Of a DNA stretch of 36,327 bases, positions 24,694-33,236 are shown piece after piece. The translations under genes were made by a program, and so were the position numbers. Positions within the stretch are counted from its first letter, which is position 1. Each line of letters opens with the position of its first letter. The DNA is taken from contig CAZRDX010000041.1 of the NCBI GenBank assembly GCA_964599235.1, positions 1 to 36,327 on the forward strand, in the 5' to 3' direction. The stretch is from DRPN01 sp964599235 (GTDB taxonomy: Bacteria; Bacteroidota; Bacteroidia; Bacteroidales; VadinHA17). Below the pieces are notes generated by a model. That model was not told the origin of the DNA. It did no database searches and worked only from the letters and a program-made list of their open reading frames with translations.

Positions 24694-26262
24694 TTACAGA
24701 GTGATCCTCTTCCCTTTGGGATATTTCACCGAGAAACGAAGTGTTAGGCTTTTCTTCTCGCCGGGAGCCAGTTGCAGATCCCAGGTGCATTTACCCGTCT
24801 GACGGTCAAGCCTTGCACCGGACAGCTCCTCCGGTTCCACCACAATATCCTTCTGGGTCGATACCGGGATCTGGTCTTCCACGAACAAATGGACAGCAAC
24901 CGGTTTGCCGTTCATGACGGTGATCTTCCACGCATGCGATTCCACCACGCTACCTCCCAGGCTTTTTCTCCGGGTCATGTCCTCTATTTTTTCCCTTTGG
25001 ATCCGGATACGCTCATCCTGACCCAGGGTCAGATGGAGGGTATCCTCCGGCACGGAGGCATCGAGGTAGGCGTTCCCCACGAACGCACCTTCCAGGAAGA
25101 GGTTCATCTTTCCGGAGAGGAGTTCATGTTCTTTCCATCCTGTTACGGCAGCCGTCAGGAAAGCACGGGGAGAAAGTTTCGGTACAGCATAGTAAGCATA
25201 GGTTGCGGGCAGGGAAAGGTCGCGCAGGAGCACGGTCTCGCCCCTTTTGTCGGGATAGATCGTCACGGGCATGCTGATGTTGTAGAGGGTGGTGGTCAGT
25301 GCCGAGCGTTGTGTCACGGGCAGGGCGCTGGCAGGTGCTTCCTCGAATACGGCTGTCCGTCCTTTCTGTACCGGCATCACCTTGTAACGGACTTCCTGCA
25401 CATAATCCAGATACCACGGACGCAGCTCGGGCTTGTTGCCTCCGCGCCGGGGGTCGCCCGTGGAGATCGTCAGGGGAATCTGGTCCCATACCTCGCCGGT
25501 GGTCTGGGTCACATAAGCCTTGTACAGGATCCTGACATCTCCCTTCAGGTCATGGACACGCACATCATAGCCCGGAGTCCATCCCGCCCGGGGCGTGTAA
25601 TAGCTGATCCGCATCTTCCCTTTTACCGGAGCTTGGGCTTCCACACTGACGAGGATCTCTCCGGCAGCGTTCTTCTGGCGCCCGGAGAGCTGATCCATCT
25701 GTTTCTTCACCTGAGCGATCTCTTCGTCCTTCTTCTTGATCTTCTCAGCCACCTCCATCTGTTCCGTTTTGAGAACGCTCATTTTCTTCTCAAAATAAGC
25801 CAGAGCATTGCTCAGATCAGTGAGGTTCAGACCATTCTGACCTGCCACTTGCTGGTTCTTTTCCAGCATCGAGATCTCACCCTTGACCACTTCCATGCGC
25901 ACATTCAGTAACTCACGTTCATGGCGGAGCTTCCGGAGCCTCTCATCCAACGCTTTCCATTCCGGGTTCATCTCCCTTGAGGCAAGGAAATTAACACCTT
26001 TTTTTACCGAGAGAATGGTAAAACCGCCTTCTCCACCGACCCGGATACTGCCTTCATTGATCTCCGAGGAGAGCCCTCTGAAAAGGAGCTGGTGTCTTCC
26101 CGCGGGGAGTGTCACAACCCCTTCGCGGGTGATCTCCGCACCACTGCGGTAAAGCGTGACATGAACGATTTTCGTGTTCACAGAGACTTCACGGGCATTC
26201 AATAAAAAGGGAAACACAAGGAACCACCCAGAAATGAGCGTTCCGAAAACGAACTTTTTCAT
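24694..26262 (-). CDS. MuiA-family protein (DUF4140/DUF4139)
   Basis: A 522-aa exported protein of the mucoidy inhibitor MuiA family. A signal peptide (MKKFVFGTLISGWFLVF through LLNA) precedes the DUF4140 domain (VNTKIVHVTLYRSGAEITR through SVKKGVNFL, about 25-100). A coiled-coil stretch follows (about 110-205, rich in Glu, Lys and Leu), then the beta-rich DUF4139 domain (ISYYTPRAGWTPGYDVR to the end). The ATG at 26262 is chosen because upstream frame has no signal sequence. The family's biochemical role is not known; the name comes from an effect on mucoid exopolysaccharide phenotype in another bacterium. It follows the metallophosphoesterase gene by 52 bp and may be co-transcribed. Confidence 0.88.
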   Translation of the reverse strand: MKKFVFGTLISGWFLVFPFLLNAREVSVNTKIVHVTLYRSGAEITREGVVTLPAGRHQLLFRGLSSEINEGSIRVGGEGGFTILSVKKGVNFLASREMNPEWKALDERLRKLRHERELLNVRMEVVKGEISMLEKNQQVAGQNGLNLTDLSNALAYFEKKMSVLKTEQMEVAEKIKKKDEEIAQVKKQMDQLSGRQKNAAGEILVSVEAQAPVKGKMRISYYTPRAGWTPGYDVRVHDLKGDVRILYKAYVTQTTGEVWDQIPLTISTGDPRRGGNKPELRPWYLDYVQEVRYKVMPVQKGRTAVFEEAPASALPVTQRSALTTTLYNISMPVTIYPDKRGETVLLRDLSLPATYAYYAVPKLSPRAFLTAAVTGWKEHELLSGKMNLFLEGAFVGNAYLDASVPEDTLHLTLGQDERIRIQREKIEDMTRRKSLGGSVVESHAWKITVMNGKPVAVHLFVEDQIPVSTQKDIVVEPEELSGARLDRQTGKCTWDLQLAPGEKKSLTLRFSVKYPKGKRITL

Positions 26263-26314
26263 CTTGAGAATGTTTTGGTTCAGTAAATTGGAAAGATACA
26301 AAAAACAGGCCACA

Positions 26315-27163
26315 TCACGGCAAAGGGACCTTTTCCCACGAGATGCCGCGGGAAGAGACCGTAAGCATGAGGAAGGCATGCTCCCCTTTGTCCAGCCTGC
26401 CCGGATACATCGAACCGACAATGAAATGGTCCAGCTCTCCCAGCCTGCGATGCTGAAAAGTATGGAGATGACCCGAAATGAAAACATCCACATTGTATCT
26501 TCTGAAAAGCGACAACAGCTTGTATCGCTCTTCATGGTCCGGCAGCCGGTAGATCGAAGGGAACGGATCATCGTAGAGAGGATAATGGGTGACCACGATC
26601 TTGTATTGCTCTTTGCATTTCGTCAGTTGTTCTTCCAGCCAGCTGAACTGGCGGGCACCCAGGCTGCCTGTGGAGGTATCCAGGAAAAAGATCCGCAGCA
26701 AGGAAGAAGGACGGACAGTATAACAGGAAGGTCCAATAAAGTTCTTCCAGTTCTCCCAGCCATTTTTCTGGTACATGTCGTGATTGCCTATGGTCGCATA
26801 CCAGGGAATGCCCAAGCGGTACAGGTCATCCCGCACGAGCCGGTATTCTTCCGCAAGACCATGATCGGTCAGGTCGCCTGCCACCACGAGCAGGTCGATA
26901 TGCCGGGGAGCGATCTCGCGGGCGAAAGCATCCAACAGGTTTTTGTTCTCTTTGGTAATGTGGACATCGCTGAAAGCTGCCAGATGGAGAGGTATGGTAT
27001 CCGGGAAGGTCACCTCCGCAAAGGCAGGTCGCAGGGTCATGCTCTCTTCCTGCCGCCGGTCTGCCGATTCATGGAAGAAAAATGCAGCCGGTTCCTCCTC
27101 ACATCCCGTCAGCGGGAGGAACAACATCACCAGGATCCCGATGCTCTTTCCGATGCCCTTCAT
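26315..27163 (-). CDS. Metallophosphoesterase lipoprotein (calcineurin-like)
   Basis: A 282-aa protein with lipobox LTGC (Cys21), predicted to sit in a membrane and act in the periplasm. The calcineurin-like motifs are complete: FSDVHIT (D66, H68), VAGDLTD (D97), IGNHDM (N127, H128, D129), VVTHYP and SGHLHTFQH. These coordinate two metals for phosphoester hydrolysis. The ATG at 27163 overlaps the stop of the upstream gene as ATGA; a TTG five codons upstream is less likely. The substrate is unknown; relatives act on nucleotides, phospholipids or phosphoproteins. It forms an operon with the predicted outer-membrane protein and probably with the MuiA-family gene. Confidence 0.88.
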   Translation of the reverse strand: MKGIGKSIGILVMLFLPLTGCEEEPAAFFFHESADRRQEESMTLRPAFAEVTFPDTIPLHLAAFSDVHITKENKNLLDAFAREIAPRHIDLLVVAGDLTDHGLAEEYRLVRDDLYRLGIPWYATIGNHDMYQKNGWENWKNFIGPSCYTVRPSSLLRIFFLDTSTGSLGARQFSWLEEQLTKCKEQYKIVVTHYPLYDDPFPSIYRLPDHEERYKLLSLFRRYNVDVFISGHLHTFQHRRLGELDHFIVGSMYPGRLDKGEHAFLMLTVSSRGISWEKVPLP

Positions 27164-27900
27164 AACCGCACCTCCCAACCAACGGTGATCCTCACCTCAT
27201 TCACACTTAACACAAAGCCCGATATCCCTTTCACACCACTGAACACTTCGCCGTAAAAAGCATTCCTTCCTTTTTTGGCAAGGTATCTCCCTCTGAGACC
27301 GAACATCCAGTGATCAAGGGTGTTCATTTCCATGGGCAGATAATTGCCTGTGATAAAGTGAATACTTGCTCTTTCCCGCTGCATGAGTTGCCCGGTAAAT
27401 CTGAAAAGGAAATATGCTTCATTCATCTCATGGTTCCAGTCGAAGGGAGAATGGAAATGTTTTTCCGAGATGTTGGCACTACGATAGCCGATACCCACCA
27501 CGAAAGAGAGGGTCCGGCAGGGTAATATGTTCACCGATCCAGCTGCCAGGTTCTCTCCTATCCGGTAGTCTGAGAACTCCCTGTGCATCAGCTCTGCCTG
27601 GAATCTCATCCAGCGAAAAGGGCCCGGAATGTCCCTTGCGGCCAAAGAAATCGTCCCCAAACCTTTGTGCTCATTGAGATGGAAACGCATCCCCATTTCC
27701 AGGGAGGTCCCTCCATGCTTGCGGTAAATGATCACGTTCTGCAGAGACCATCTATTGGCCACACCCGCATCATAACGGTATACCATGGCGGGAATGGTCG
27801 TAACACCTTCCGCAGGTGACGGAGGTTCCTCGCCCCCCGCTCTCCCTGAGAACAGGAACAAACAGCAGATCAGGAATATTGTACTGTACCCTCGTACCAT
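27160..27900 (-). CDS. Predicted outer-membrane or periplasmic beta-rich protein, unknown function
   Basis: A 246-aa protein from ATG 27900, with a signal peptide (MVRGYSTIFLICCLFLFSGR). The mature part is made of alternating amphipathic strands with many aromatic residues (SLEMGMRFHL, FRWMRFQAELMHREF, LSFVVGIGYRS, EAYFLFRFTGQL, FYGEVFSGV, EVRITVGWEVRL). The C-terminus ends in a strand, as outer-membrane barrels often do. An upstream start at 27933 would add 11 residues before the signal peptide. It overlaps the phosphoesterase gene by 4 bp, so both are probably made together. I do not recognise a named family. Confidence 0.7.
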   Translation of the reverse strand: MVRGYSTIFLICCLFLFSGRAGGEEPPSPAEGVTTIPAMVYRYDAGVANRWSLQNVIIYRKHGGTSLEMGMRFHLNEHKGLGTISLAARDIPGPFRWMRFQAELMHREFSDYRIGENLAAGSVNILPCRTLSFVVGIGYRSANISEKHFHSPFDWNHEMNEAYFLFRFTGQLMQRERASIHFITGNYLPMEMNTLDHWMFGLRGRYLAKKGRNAFYGEVFSGVKGISGFVLSVNEVRITVGWEVRL

Positions 27901-28027
27901 CCGCCAACAGGATTGCAGAACAAAAAGAAACATTTTTCACGGATTCTGCAAAATCATGAAGACGAATTGTTCCCGGACCTTACGAAAGGAAGTGATGAAA
28001 AAAGAAACTTTGTCTTGGTTACCGGAC

Positions 28028-28054
28028 AAAAAAAACGACCCTGCACGGGCCGTT
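28028..28054 (-). terminator. Rho-independent terminator after tRNA-Ala
   Basis: On the minus strand AACGGCCC pairs with GGGTCGTT (one G-U) around GTGCA, followed by a T-run (28033-28028). It begins six bases after the tRNA 3' end and would end the tRNA transcript. Confidence 0.8.
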
Positions 28055-28059
28055 CCCTG

Positions 28060-28133
28060 TGGAGGCTAGGGGATTTGAACCCCTGACCTTCTGGCTGCCA
28101 GCCAGACGCTCTAGCCAACTGAGCTAAGCCCCC
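28060..28133 (-). tRNA. tRNA-Ala (anticodon GGC)
   Basis: A 74-base cloverleaf on the minus strand. The acceptor stem GGGGGCT pairs with AGCCTCC and includes the G3-U70 pair that alanyl-tRNA synthetase reads. The D arm is GCTC/GAGC with AGTTGGCTA loop. The anticodon stem TCTGG/CCAGA holds loop CTGGCAG (GGC). The T arm is AGGGG/CCCCT with TTCAAAT, and the discriminator is A. CCA is not encoded. The rest of the 27901-28276 gap holds its terminator, a weak promoter and AT-rich sequence before tonB, with no further gene seen. Confidence 0.97.
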
Positions 28134-28144
28134 GAAAAGCGCCG

Positions 28145-28175
28145 TAAAAATACATATTTTCTTCCTTTCGGCAAT
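28145..28175 (-). promoter_or_regulatory. Putative promoter of tRNA-Ala
   Basis: On the minus strand ATTG (28175-28172), 19 bp, then TATTTTTA (28152-28145), each one base off the TTTG / TAnnTTTG consensus. It lies 11 bp upstream of the mature tRNA 5' end. Confidence 0.35.
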
Positions 28176-28276
28176 TTGAAAAATCAATTTTTTTTGTTTT
28201 CTTTCGTCACTGTTTGTATTTGGTTCGTTTTTTGTGGTTTTTATGATGGAAATAAGGACAATAAAGCAATAAGACC

Positions 28277-28963
28277 ATGGAAAAGAAAAAAGCGGACAAG
28301 GCAGATCTTGAGAAACGGTCTGTGATCTTTTTCGAGCTGGGTCTGGTAGTGGCCATTTCATTGGTACTGATCGCTTTTGAATGGACCAGCACGGGGATCA
28401 AGACCAACGAGTTCGATATCCAGCAGGCTGAGCAGGCCGAGCAGGAGATCATCCCGATCACGCGTCAGGAGAAACCCAAGCCCAAGCCACCGGAACCGCC
28501 GAAGGTGACCGAGATCCTGCAGATCGTCGATAACAACGTCGACCTCCAGGATGAGCTGCAGCTTGAAGATCTCGAGGCCGATATCAACACCGAAGTGGAA
28601 CCTATCAATTACGATGTGGAGGATGAAGAGGATACCGGCGAAGGCGAGATCTTCTTCATTGTGGAGGACATGCCCACCTTCATGGGGAAAGATGTGAACG
28701 CTTTCCGCGACTGGGTGGCACAACACATCAAATATCCTGAGATCGCGGCCGAGAACGGCATCAGCGGACGTGTGTTCGTGCGTTTCGTGGTGGAACCCGA
28801 CGGTCGTGTGGACAACGTCGAGGTGGTCAGGGGCGTCGACCCGGCCCTCGACGCCGAAGCCGTACGGGTGGTGAAATCCTCACCGCGCTGGTCACCCGGT
28901 AAACAAAGAGGAAAACCGGTACGTGTGGCCTATACCATTCCCATCGTCTTCATCCTGCAATAG
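28277..28963 (+). CDS. Energy transducer TonB family protein (copy 1)
   Basis: A 228-aa TonB-like protein. A short cytoplasmic N-terminus (13 charged residues) precedes one membrane helix (about 16-35). A Pro-Lys-Glu rich linker (KPKPKPPEPPK) and an acidic stretch (YDVEDEEDTGEGE) follow. The C-terminal TonB domain includes AFRDWVAQHIKYPEIAAENG and GRVFVRFVVEPDGRVDNVEV, then SSPRWSPGKQRGKPVRVAYTI. It should span the periplasm and pass energy from ExbB/ExbD to outer-membrane transporters; no exbB, exbD or TonB-dependent receptor gene is in the window. A close paralog follows. A terminator separates them, so they are independent units. Confidence 0.9.
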   Translation: MEKKKADKADLEKRSVIFFELGLVVAISLVLIAFEWTSTGIKTNEFDIQQAEQAEQEIIPITRQEKPKPKPPEPPKVTEILQIVDNNVDLQDELQLEDLEADINTEVEPINYDVEDEEDTGEGEIFFIVEDMPTFMGKDVNAFRDWVAQHIKYPEIAAENGISGRVFVRFVVEPDGRVDNVEVVRGVDPALDAEAVRVVKSSPRWSPGKQRGKPVRVAYTIPIVFILQ

Positions 28964-28984
28964 GAGATACGGCCAACAAAAAGG

Positions 28985-29010
28985 AATCCCCGCATCGGGG
29001 ATTTTTTTTT
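28985..29010 (+). terminator. Rho-independent terminator after tonB copy 1
   Basis: AATCCCCG (28985-28992) pairs with CGGGGATT (28996-29003) around a CAT loop and runs into a T-tract to 29010. Confidence 0.9.
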
Positions 29011-29038
29011 CTTTATTGGGTAACTCATTCTTCATTCC

Positions 29039-29069
29039 TTTGTAATTCGATCATATTTCACTACTTTTA
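29039..29069 (+). promoter_or_regulatory. Promoter of tonB copy 2
   Basis: TTTG (29039-29042), 19 bp, then TACTTTTA (29062-29069), which is one base off TAnnTTTG. It lies 27 bp upstream of the ATG at 29097, after the preceding terminator. Confidence 0.5.
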
Positions 29070-29096
29070 GCGCCTTATTGACCTATTTTTTTGAAC

Positions 29097-29780
29097 ATGG
29101 AACTGAAGAAATCTGACAAAGTAAACCTGGAAAAAAGAAGTGCCATTTTTTTCGAGATAGGCCTGGTCGTTGCTGTGGCCTTGGTGCTCATTGCTTTTGA
29201 ATGGACTTCTACCGGCATGAAGACCAATGAGTTCGATGTGGAACAGGCCGAAAATGCCGAGCAGGAGATCATCCCGATCACACGTCAGGAGAAACCCAAG
29301 CCCAAGCCGCCGGAACCGCCGAAGGTGACCGAGATCCTACAGATCGTCGACAACAATGTCGATCTTCAGGATGAGCTGCAGCTGGAAGATCTCGAGGCCG
29401 ACATCAATACTGAGGTACAGGAGATCACTTACGACGTGGAGGACGAAGAGGACAGCGGCGACGAGATTTTCTTCATCGTGGAGGACATGCCCACCTTCAT
29501 GGGAAAGGATGTGAACGCTTTCCGTGACTGGGTGGCCCAGCACATCAAATATCCTGAGATCGCGGCCGAGAACGGCATCAGCGGACGTGTGTTCGTGCGT
29601 TTTGTCGTAGAACCTGACGGACGTGTCGACAACGTACAGGTGGTCAGGGGGGTCGATCCGGCTCTCGATGCCGAAGCGGTCCGCGTGGTCAAATCCTCAC
29701 CCCGCTGGGCCCCCGGTAAACAACGAGGCAAGGCGGTCAGGGTCGCCTATACCATCCCCATCGTTTTTATCCTGCAATGA
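29097..29780 (+). CDS. Energy transducer TonB family protein (copy 2)
   Basis: A 227-aa paralog of the preceding gene with the same plan: N-terminal membrane helix (about 16-35), KPKPKPPEPPK linker, acidic stretch (YDVEDEEDSGDE) and C-terminal TonB domain ending in VAYTIPIVFILQ. ATG 29097 is preferred to an in-frame TTG six bases upstream because it aligns with the start of copy 1. The N-terminal and helix regions differ more than the C-terminal domain. The two may therefore couple to the same receptors but differ in ExbB/ExbD pairing or expression. It has its own promoter and terminator. Confidence 0.9.
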   Translation: MELKKSDKVNLEKRSAIFFEIGLVVAVALVLIAFEWTSTGMKTNEFDVEQAENAEQEIIPITRQEKPKPKPPEPPKVTEILQIVDNNVDLQDELQLEDLEADINTEVQEITYDVEDEEDSGDEIFFIVEDMPTFMGKDVNAFRDWVAQHIKYPEIAAENGISGRVFVRFVVEPDGRVDNVQVVRGVDPALDAEAVRVVKSSPRWAPGKQRGKAVRVAYTIPIVFILQ

Positions 29781-29787
29781 TCATAAG

Positions 29788-29811
29788 AAACCCCGGTCCG
29801 GGGTTTTTTTT
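29788..29811 (+). terminator. Rho-independent terminator after tonB copy 2
   Basis: AAACCCC (29788-29794) pairs with GGGGTTT (29800-29806) around GGTCC, followed by T-run to 29811. It starts eight bases after the stop codon. Confidence 0.88.
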
Positions 29812-29843
29812 GTAAATTTAAGCGTTCCCCAAAAGACCCGACA

Positions 29844-31004
29844 ATGAAAAAGGCTGGAATCCTTTTGGTGGCCTTCCTTTTCCTGACCGGCTGCGGAAGT
29901 TCAAAGAACCAGTTCCAAAAAGGAAATTACGACGCAGCCATCGAGAAGGCGGTCAAACACCTCCTCAAACATCCCGGCGACCGGGACGATATCGACATCC
30001 TGGAAAAATCTTACAAACTGGCCAACGAAAAGGACCTGGAGGATATCAAATTCCTGCGCATGGAAGGGAAACCGGAAAACTGGGAAAAGATCCTTCAGCG
30101 CTACCAGGCCATCCGGCACCGCCAGGAAATGGTCAGGCCTGTGCTGGCGACCCATCCTGCCCTTCATCTGGAGATCCGTGACTACACCCGCGAGACGATC
30201 GAAGCCCAGCATAAAGCGGCGGAGTTCTTCTATGCCCATGCCCGCAAGCTCATGCAGAACGGCGATAAGAACTCTTACCGGAAAGCTTACGAGGAACTGC
30301 TGAAGGTCAAGGATTACTGGGGTGATTTCGAGAACATCGACCAGATGATCGCCGAAGCCCGGTATTACGGCACCAGCCGGGTGCTGGTGATCGTCCAGAA
30401 CAATACGCCCATCAAGCTCTCTCCCAAATTCCTCGACGACCTTCTCGCCATCGATCCCACCAAGCTCAACACCGACTGGGTGGAATATTACACACGCGAT
30501 CTCGATGACAGTATTCAATATGATTATCAGGTGACCGTCAACCTGGATCATATTGTCGTCTCTCCGGATATCGAAACGGAGATCGACACGATGTACAAAA
30601 AAGAGGTGGAGGACGGCTGGCAATATGTGTACGACAAGAACAAACAGGTGATGAAGGACTCGCTGGGGCGCGACATCAAGGTAAAGAAGTACAAGACGCT
30701 CACCTGTACGCTCATCAAGACTCTCCAGCGCAAGGATGCCCATATCGACGGAAATGTGGAGATCTACTCCCTGAAGCCGCTCAAGCTGCTGAAAAAAGAC
30801 CCTGTGACAGCTGACAGTCACTGGGAATGGCTGTCGGCCCGGGCCGTGGGGGATGTGGAGATCCTCCCGCCGGAAGAGAAACAACTGCTCAAGAGAAAAA
30901 AAGTTCTCTTCCCCAGCGACGGGGAGATGATCATGCGCTGCACCGAGGGCCTGCGCGAGGCGATCCGCCAGGTGCTGATCCGTGACCGTCGTTACATCTA
31001 TTGA
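29844..31004 (+). CDS. Lipoprotein of unknown function with TPR-like helical N-terminal half
   Basis: A 386-aa lipoprotein (lipobox LTGC, Cys17). Residues about 20-180 are helical with TPR-like spacing (YDAAIEKAVKHLLKHPG, SYRKAYEELLKVKDYWGDFENIDQMI). Residues about 180-386 are beta-rich with long strands (SRVLVIVQNN, YDYQVTVNLDHIVVSP, LTCTLIKTLQ, DGNVEIYSL) and end in a helical tail. It probably works in the periplasm or at the outer membrane. hflX starts 13 bases after its stop and is likely co-transcribed. No enzyme motif is visible and I cannot name a family. Confidence 0.8.
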   Translation: MKKAGILLVAFLFLTGCGSSKNQFQKGNYDAAIEKAVKHLLKHPGDRDDIDILEKSYKLANEKDLEDIKFLRMEGKPENWEKILQRYQAIRHRQEMVRPVLATHPALHLEIRDYTRETIEAQHKAAEFFYAHARKLMQNGDKNSYRKAYEELLKVKDYWGDFENIDQMIAEARYYGTSRVLVIVQNNTPIKLSPKFLDDLLAIDPTKLNTDWVEYYTRDLDDSIQYDYQVTVNLDHIVVSPDIETEIDTMYKKEVEDGWQYVYDKNKQVMKDSLGRDIKVKKYKTLTCTLIKTLQRKDAHIDGNVEIYSLKPLKLLKKDPVTADSHWEWLSARAVGDVEILPPEEKQLLKRKKVLFPSDGEMIMRCTEGLREAIRQVLIRDRRYIY

Positions 31005-31017
31005 CCGCTCCTTGCCT

Positions 31018-32208
31018 ATGGGAATGATCACAACAGAACAACAGCCCGACAAGGCTGTGCTGGTAGGAGTACAGATGCCGGGACAGTCGGCCCGTGACGT
31101 ACAGGATTATCTCGACGAACTTGCTTTTCTCGCCAGAACGGCCGGTTGCCAGCCCGTCAAGACCTTTACCCAGCGGCTGGAGAGACCCAACCCCCGTTCT
31201 TTCATCGGCGCCGGGAAACTGAAAGAGATAAAAAATTTCATCGACGAGGAAGAGATCGACCTGGTGATCTTCGATGATGAGCTGAGCCCGGCCCAGATAC
31301 GCAACATTGAGGAGGTGTTGCGTTGCCGCATTCTTGATCGTACCGATCTCATTCTCGACATCTTCGCCCGGCGGGCCAAAACGGCCCAGGCTCGAGCGCA
31401 GGTCGAACTTGCCCAGTACCAGCACCTGCTGCCCCGTCTCGCCGGCATGTGGACCCACTTGGAACGCCAGCGCGGCGGCATCGGCCTCCGCGGTCCCGGA
31501 GAAAGGGAGATCGAAACCGACCGCCGTATTGTTCGTGACCGCATCACCAGACTCAAGGAAGAACTACGGCGCATCGACAGCCGCATGGTCATCCAACGCA
31601 AGAACAGAGGCAAACTGGTACGCGTCTCCCTCATCGGTTACACCAACGTGGGGAAATCCACCCTGATGAACCTGTTGAGCAAATCGAACGTTCCCGAAGA
31701 GGACAAGCTCTTCGCCACCCTCGACACCACTGTCCGGCGGGTGGTGATCGACAACCTGAAGTTCCTGTTGTCCGATACCGTCGGATTCATCCGCAAACTC
31801 CCCCACCAGCTTATCGAATCCTTCAAGAGCACACTGGATGAAGTGCGGGAGGCCGATCTGCTGCTCCATGTGGTCGATATCTCCCATCCCGCTTTCGAGG
31901 AACAGATCCGGGTGGTCACGGAGACCCTCAGAGAGCTGAACGCCGCCGATAAACCCCAGATCCTTGTTTTCAACAAGACCGATGCCTACCATTACATTCC
32001 CAAGGATGAGGATGACCTCACACCCGCTACGCGGGAGAACCTCAGCCTTGAGGAGCTGGAACGTACCTGGATGGGACGCTCGGACACCCCGACCGTCTTC
32101 ATCTCAGCCCTGAAAAAATGGAACATCGACAAGCTGCGGAAGATGATCTACGAGATCGCTTCCCGCATCCACGCCGAAAGGTATCCTTACGATGATTTTC
32201 TGTACTGA
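31018..32208 (+). CDS. hflX: GTPase HflX
   Basis: A 396-aa ribosome-associated GTPase that helps split stalled or heat-damaged ribosomes. The N-terminal nucleotide-binding domain ends in the family hallmark GGIGLRGPGE (153-162). A helical linker follows, and then the G domain with GYTNVGKST (207-215), a DTVGFIRKLPHQL switch region, NKTD and a SALKKWN segment. ATG 31018 is chosen over the upstream GTG 30982, which lies inside the preceding gene; ATG 31024 is also possible. Length is typical. It converges with asd, only 3 bp between stop codons. Confidence 0.97.
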   Translation: MGMITTEQQPDKAVLVGVQMPGQSARDVQDYLDELAFLARTAGCQPVKTFTQRLERPNPRSFIGAGKLKEIKNFIDEEEIDLVIFDDELSPAQIRNIEEVLRCRILDRTDLILDIFARRAKTAQARAQVELAQYQHLLPRLAGMWTHLERQRGGIGLRGPGEREIETDRRIVRDRITRLKEELRRIDSRMVIQRKNRGKLVRVSLIGYTNVGKSTLMNLLSKSNVPEEDKLFATLDTTVRRVVIDNLKFLLSDTVGFIRKLPHQLIESFKSTLDEVREADLLLHVVDISHPAFEEQIRVVTETLRELNAADKPQILVFNKTDAYHYIPKDEDDLTPATRENLSLEELERTWMGRSDTPTVFISALKKWNIDKLRKMIYEIASRIHAERYPYDDFLY

Positions 32209-32211
32209 ACC

Positions 32212-33201
32212 TCAGAGCAATTCGTGTGTCACCAGGTATTCGGCGATCTGCACGGCATTGGTGGCGGCGCCTTTCCTGAGGTTGTCGGCCACGATCCACA
32301 TGTTGAGCGCTTTCTTACGTGAGAGATCCCGTCTGATCCTGCCCACGAACACCTCATCATAACCATGGGCCATCACCGGCATGGGGTATTTGTTATGGGC
32401 GGGATCATCCACCACCACCACGCCCGGGAAAGCATTCAAAAGATCATAAATATCTTCCAACTCGAACCCTTTCACGAACTGGACGTTCACCGATTCCGAA
32501 TGCCCGCCGGTCACCGGCACGCGCACGGCAGTGGCGGAGATCTTCATCTTTTTGTCCCCCAGGATCTTGCGTGTCTCATCCACCAGTTTCATCTCCTCGC
32601 GGGTATAACCGTTCTCCAGGAATACGTCGCAGTGAGGTATGCAGTTCTTGTCGATCGGATGAGGGTAGACCCTGGGGCCTTCAATCCCCTTGCGTTCGTT
32701 CTCCAGCTGGTCGACAGCGGCTTTGCCCGTGCCGGTGACCGACTGGTAGGTAGAGACAATGATGCGTTTGATGCGGTAAGCCCGGTGCAAGGGTGCCAGG
32801 GCCATTACCATCTGGATGGTAGAACAGTTGGGGTTGGCGATGATACGATGCTCGCGGGTGAGCACCTCGCCGTTCACTTCGGGCACCACCAGCGGGATGT
32901 CCGGCTCCATCCGCCAGGCCGAGGAGTTGTCGATGACCACCGTTCCCTGCTCCGCAAAACGGGGAGCATACTCGCGCGAGACACTTCCTCCCGCAGAAAA
33001 GAGCGCTATGTCAGGTTTTCGTTCGAGGGCCTCCTCCATACGCATCACCGTCACTTCCCGGTTGCGGAACCGTACCTGTTTTCCTGCCGAACGCGCGGAG
33101 GCTACAGGAAAAAGCTTATCCACCGGGAAGCTGCGCTCCTCCAGCACTTTCAGCATGGTGCGCCCTACCAGCCCCGTAGCACCTACTACAGCGACTTTCA
33201 T
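32212..33201 (-). CDS. asd: Aspartate-semialdehyde dehydrogenase
   Basis: A 329-aa NADPH-dependent enzyme that makes aspartate semialdehyde for lysine, diaminopimelate, threonine and methionine synthesis. VAVVGATGLVGRTML (3-17) is the cofactor-binding loop, Cys126 in ANPNCSTIQM is the acylated nucleophile, and His234 in TGGHSESV is the general base. SSAWRM and SVTGTGKAAVDQL blocks are also typical. ATG 33201 puts the Rossmann strand at the N-terminus; the open frame continues upstream to 33324 but crosses the promoter region and has no homology. The 160-bp upstream region, shared with a divergent secreted protein gene, holds a striking inverted repeat. Confidence 0.97.
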   Translation of the reverse strand: MKVAVVGATGLVGRTMLKVLEERSFPVDKLFPVASARSAGKQVRFRNREVTVMRMEEALERKPDIALFSAGGSVSREYAPRFAEQGTVVIDNSSAWRMEPDIPLVVPEVNGEVLTREHRIIANPNCSTIQMVMALAPLHRAYRIKRIIVSTYQSVTGTGKAAVDQLENERKGIEGPRVYPHPIDKNCIPHCDVFLENGYTREEMKLVDETRKILGDKKMKISATAVRVPVTGGHSESVNVQFVKGFELEDIYDLLNAFPGVVVVDDPAHNKYPMPVMAHGYDEVFVGRIRRDLSRKKALNMWIVADNLRKGAATNAVQIAEYLVTHELL

Positions 33202-33236
33202 TTTTCGTGGTTTTTCTTTAAATTGCCTGACAGAGA

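Larger units (their letters stand above)
28439..29777 (+). repeat. Tandem duplication of tonB with unequal divergence
   Basis: The two tonB genes are direct repeats about 820 bp apart. Their 5' ends differ at many bases. From the linker onward identity is much higher, including an uninterrupted 62-bp identical block (28724-28785 and 29541-29602) in the TonB domain. The pattern suggests gene conversion or selection in the 3' part. Confidence 0.8.

Noticed and set aside
28060..28133. tRNA-Ala as an integration site
   Set aside because: No integrase gene and no duplicated tRNA 3' end found nearby by eye.
27954..28361. Minus-strand open frame of 135 codons
   Set aside because: It runs through the tRNA-Ala gene and its terminator and overlaps tonB copy 1.
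29901..31052. Antisense open frame of 383 codons opposite the lipoprotein gene
   Set aside because: It mirrors the real gene, has no motif and would overlap hflX expression signals.
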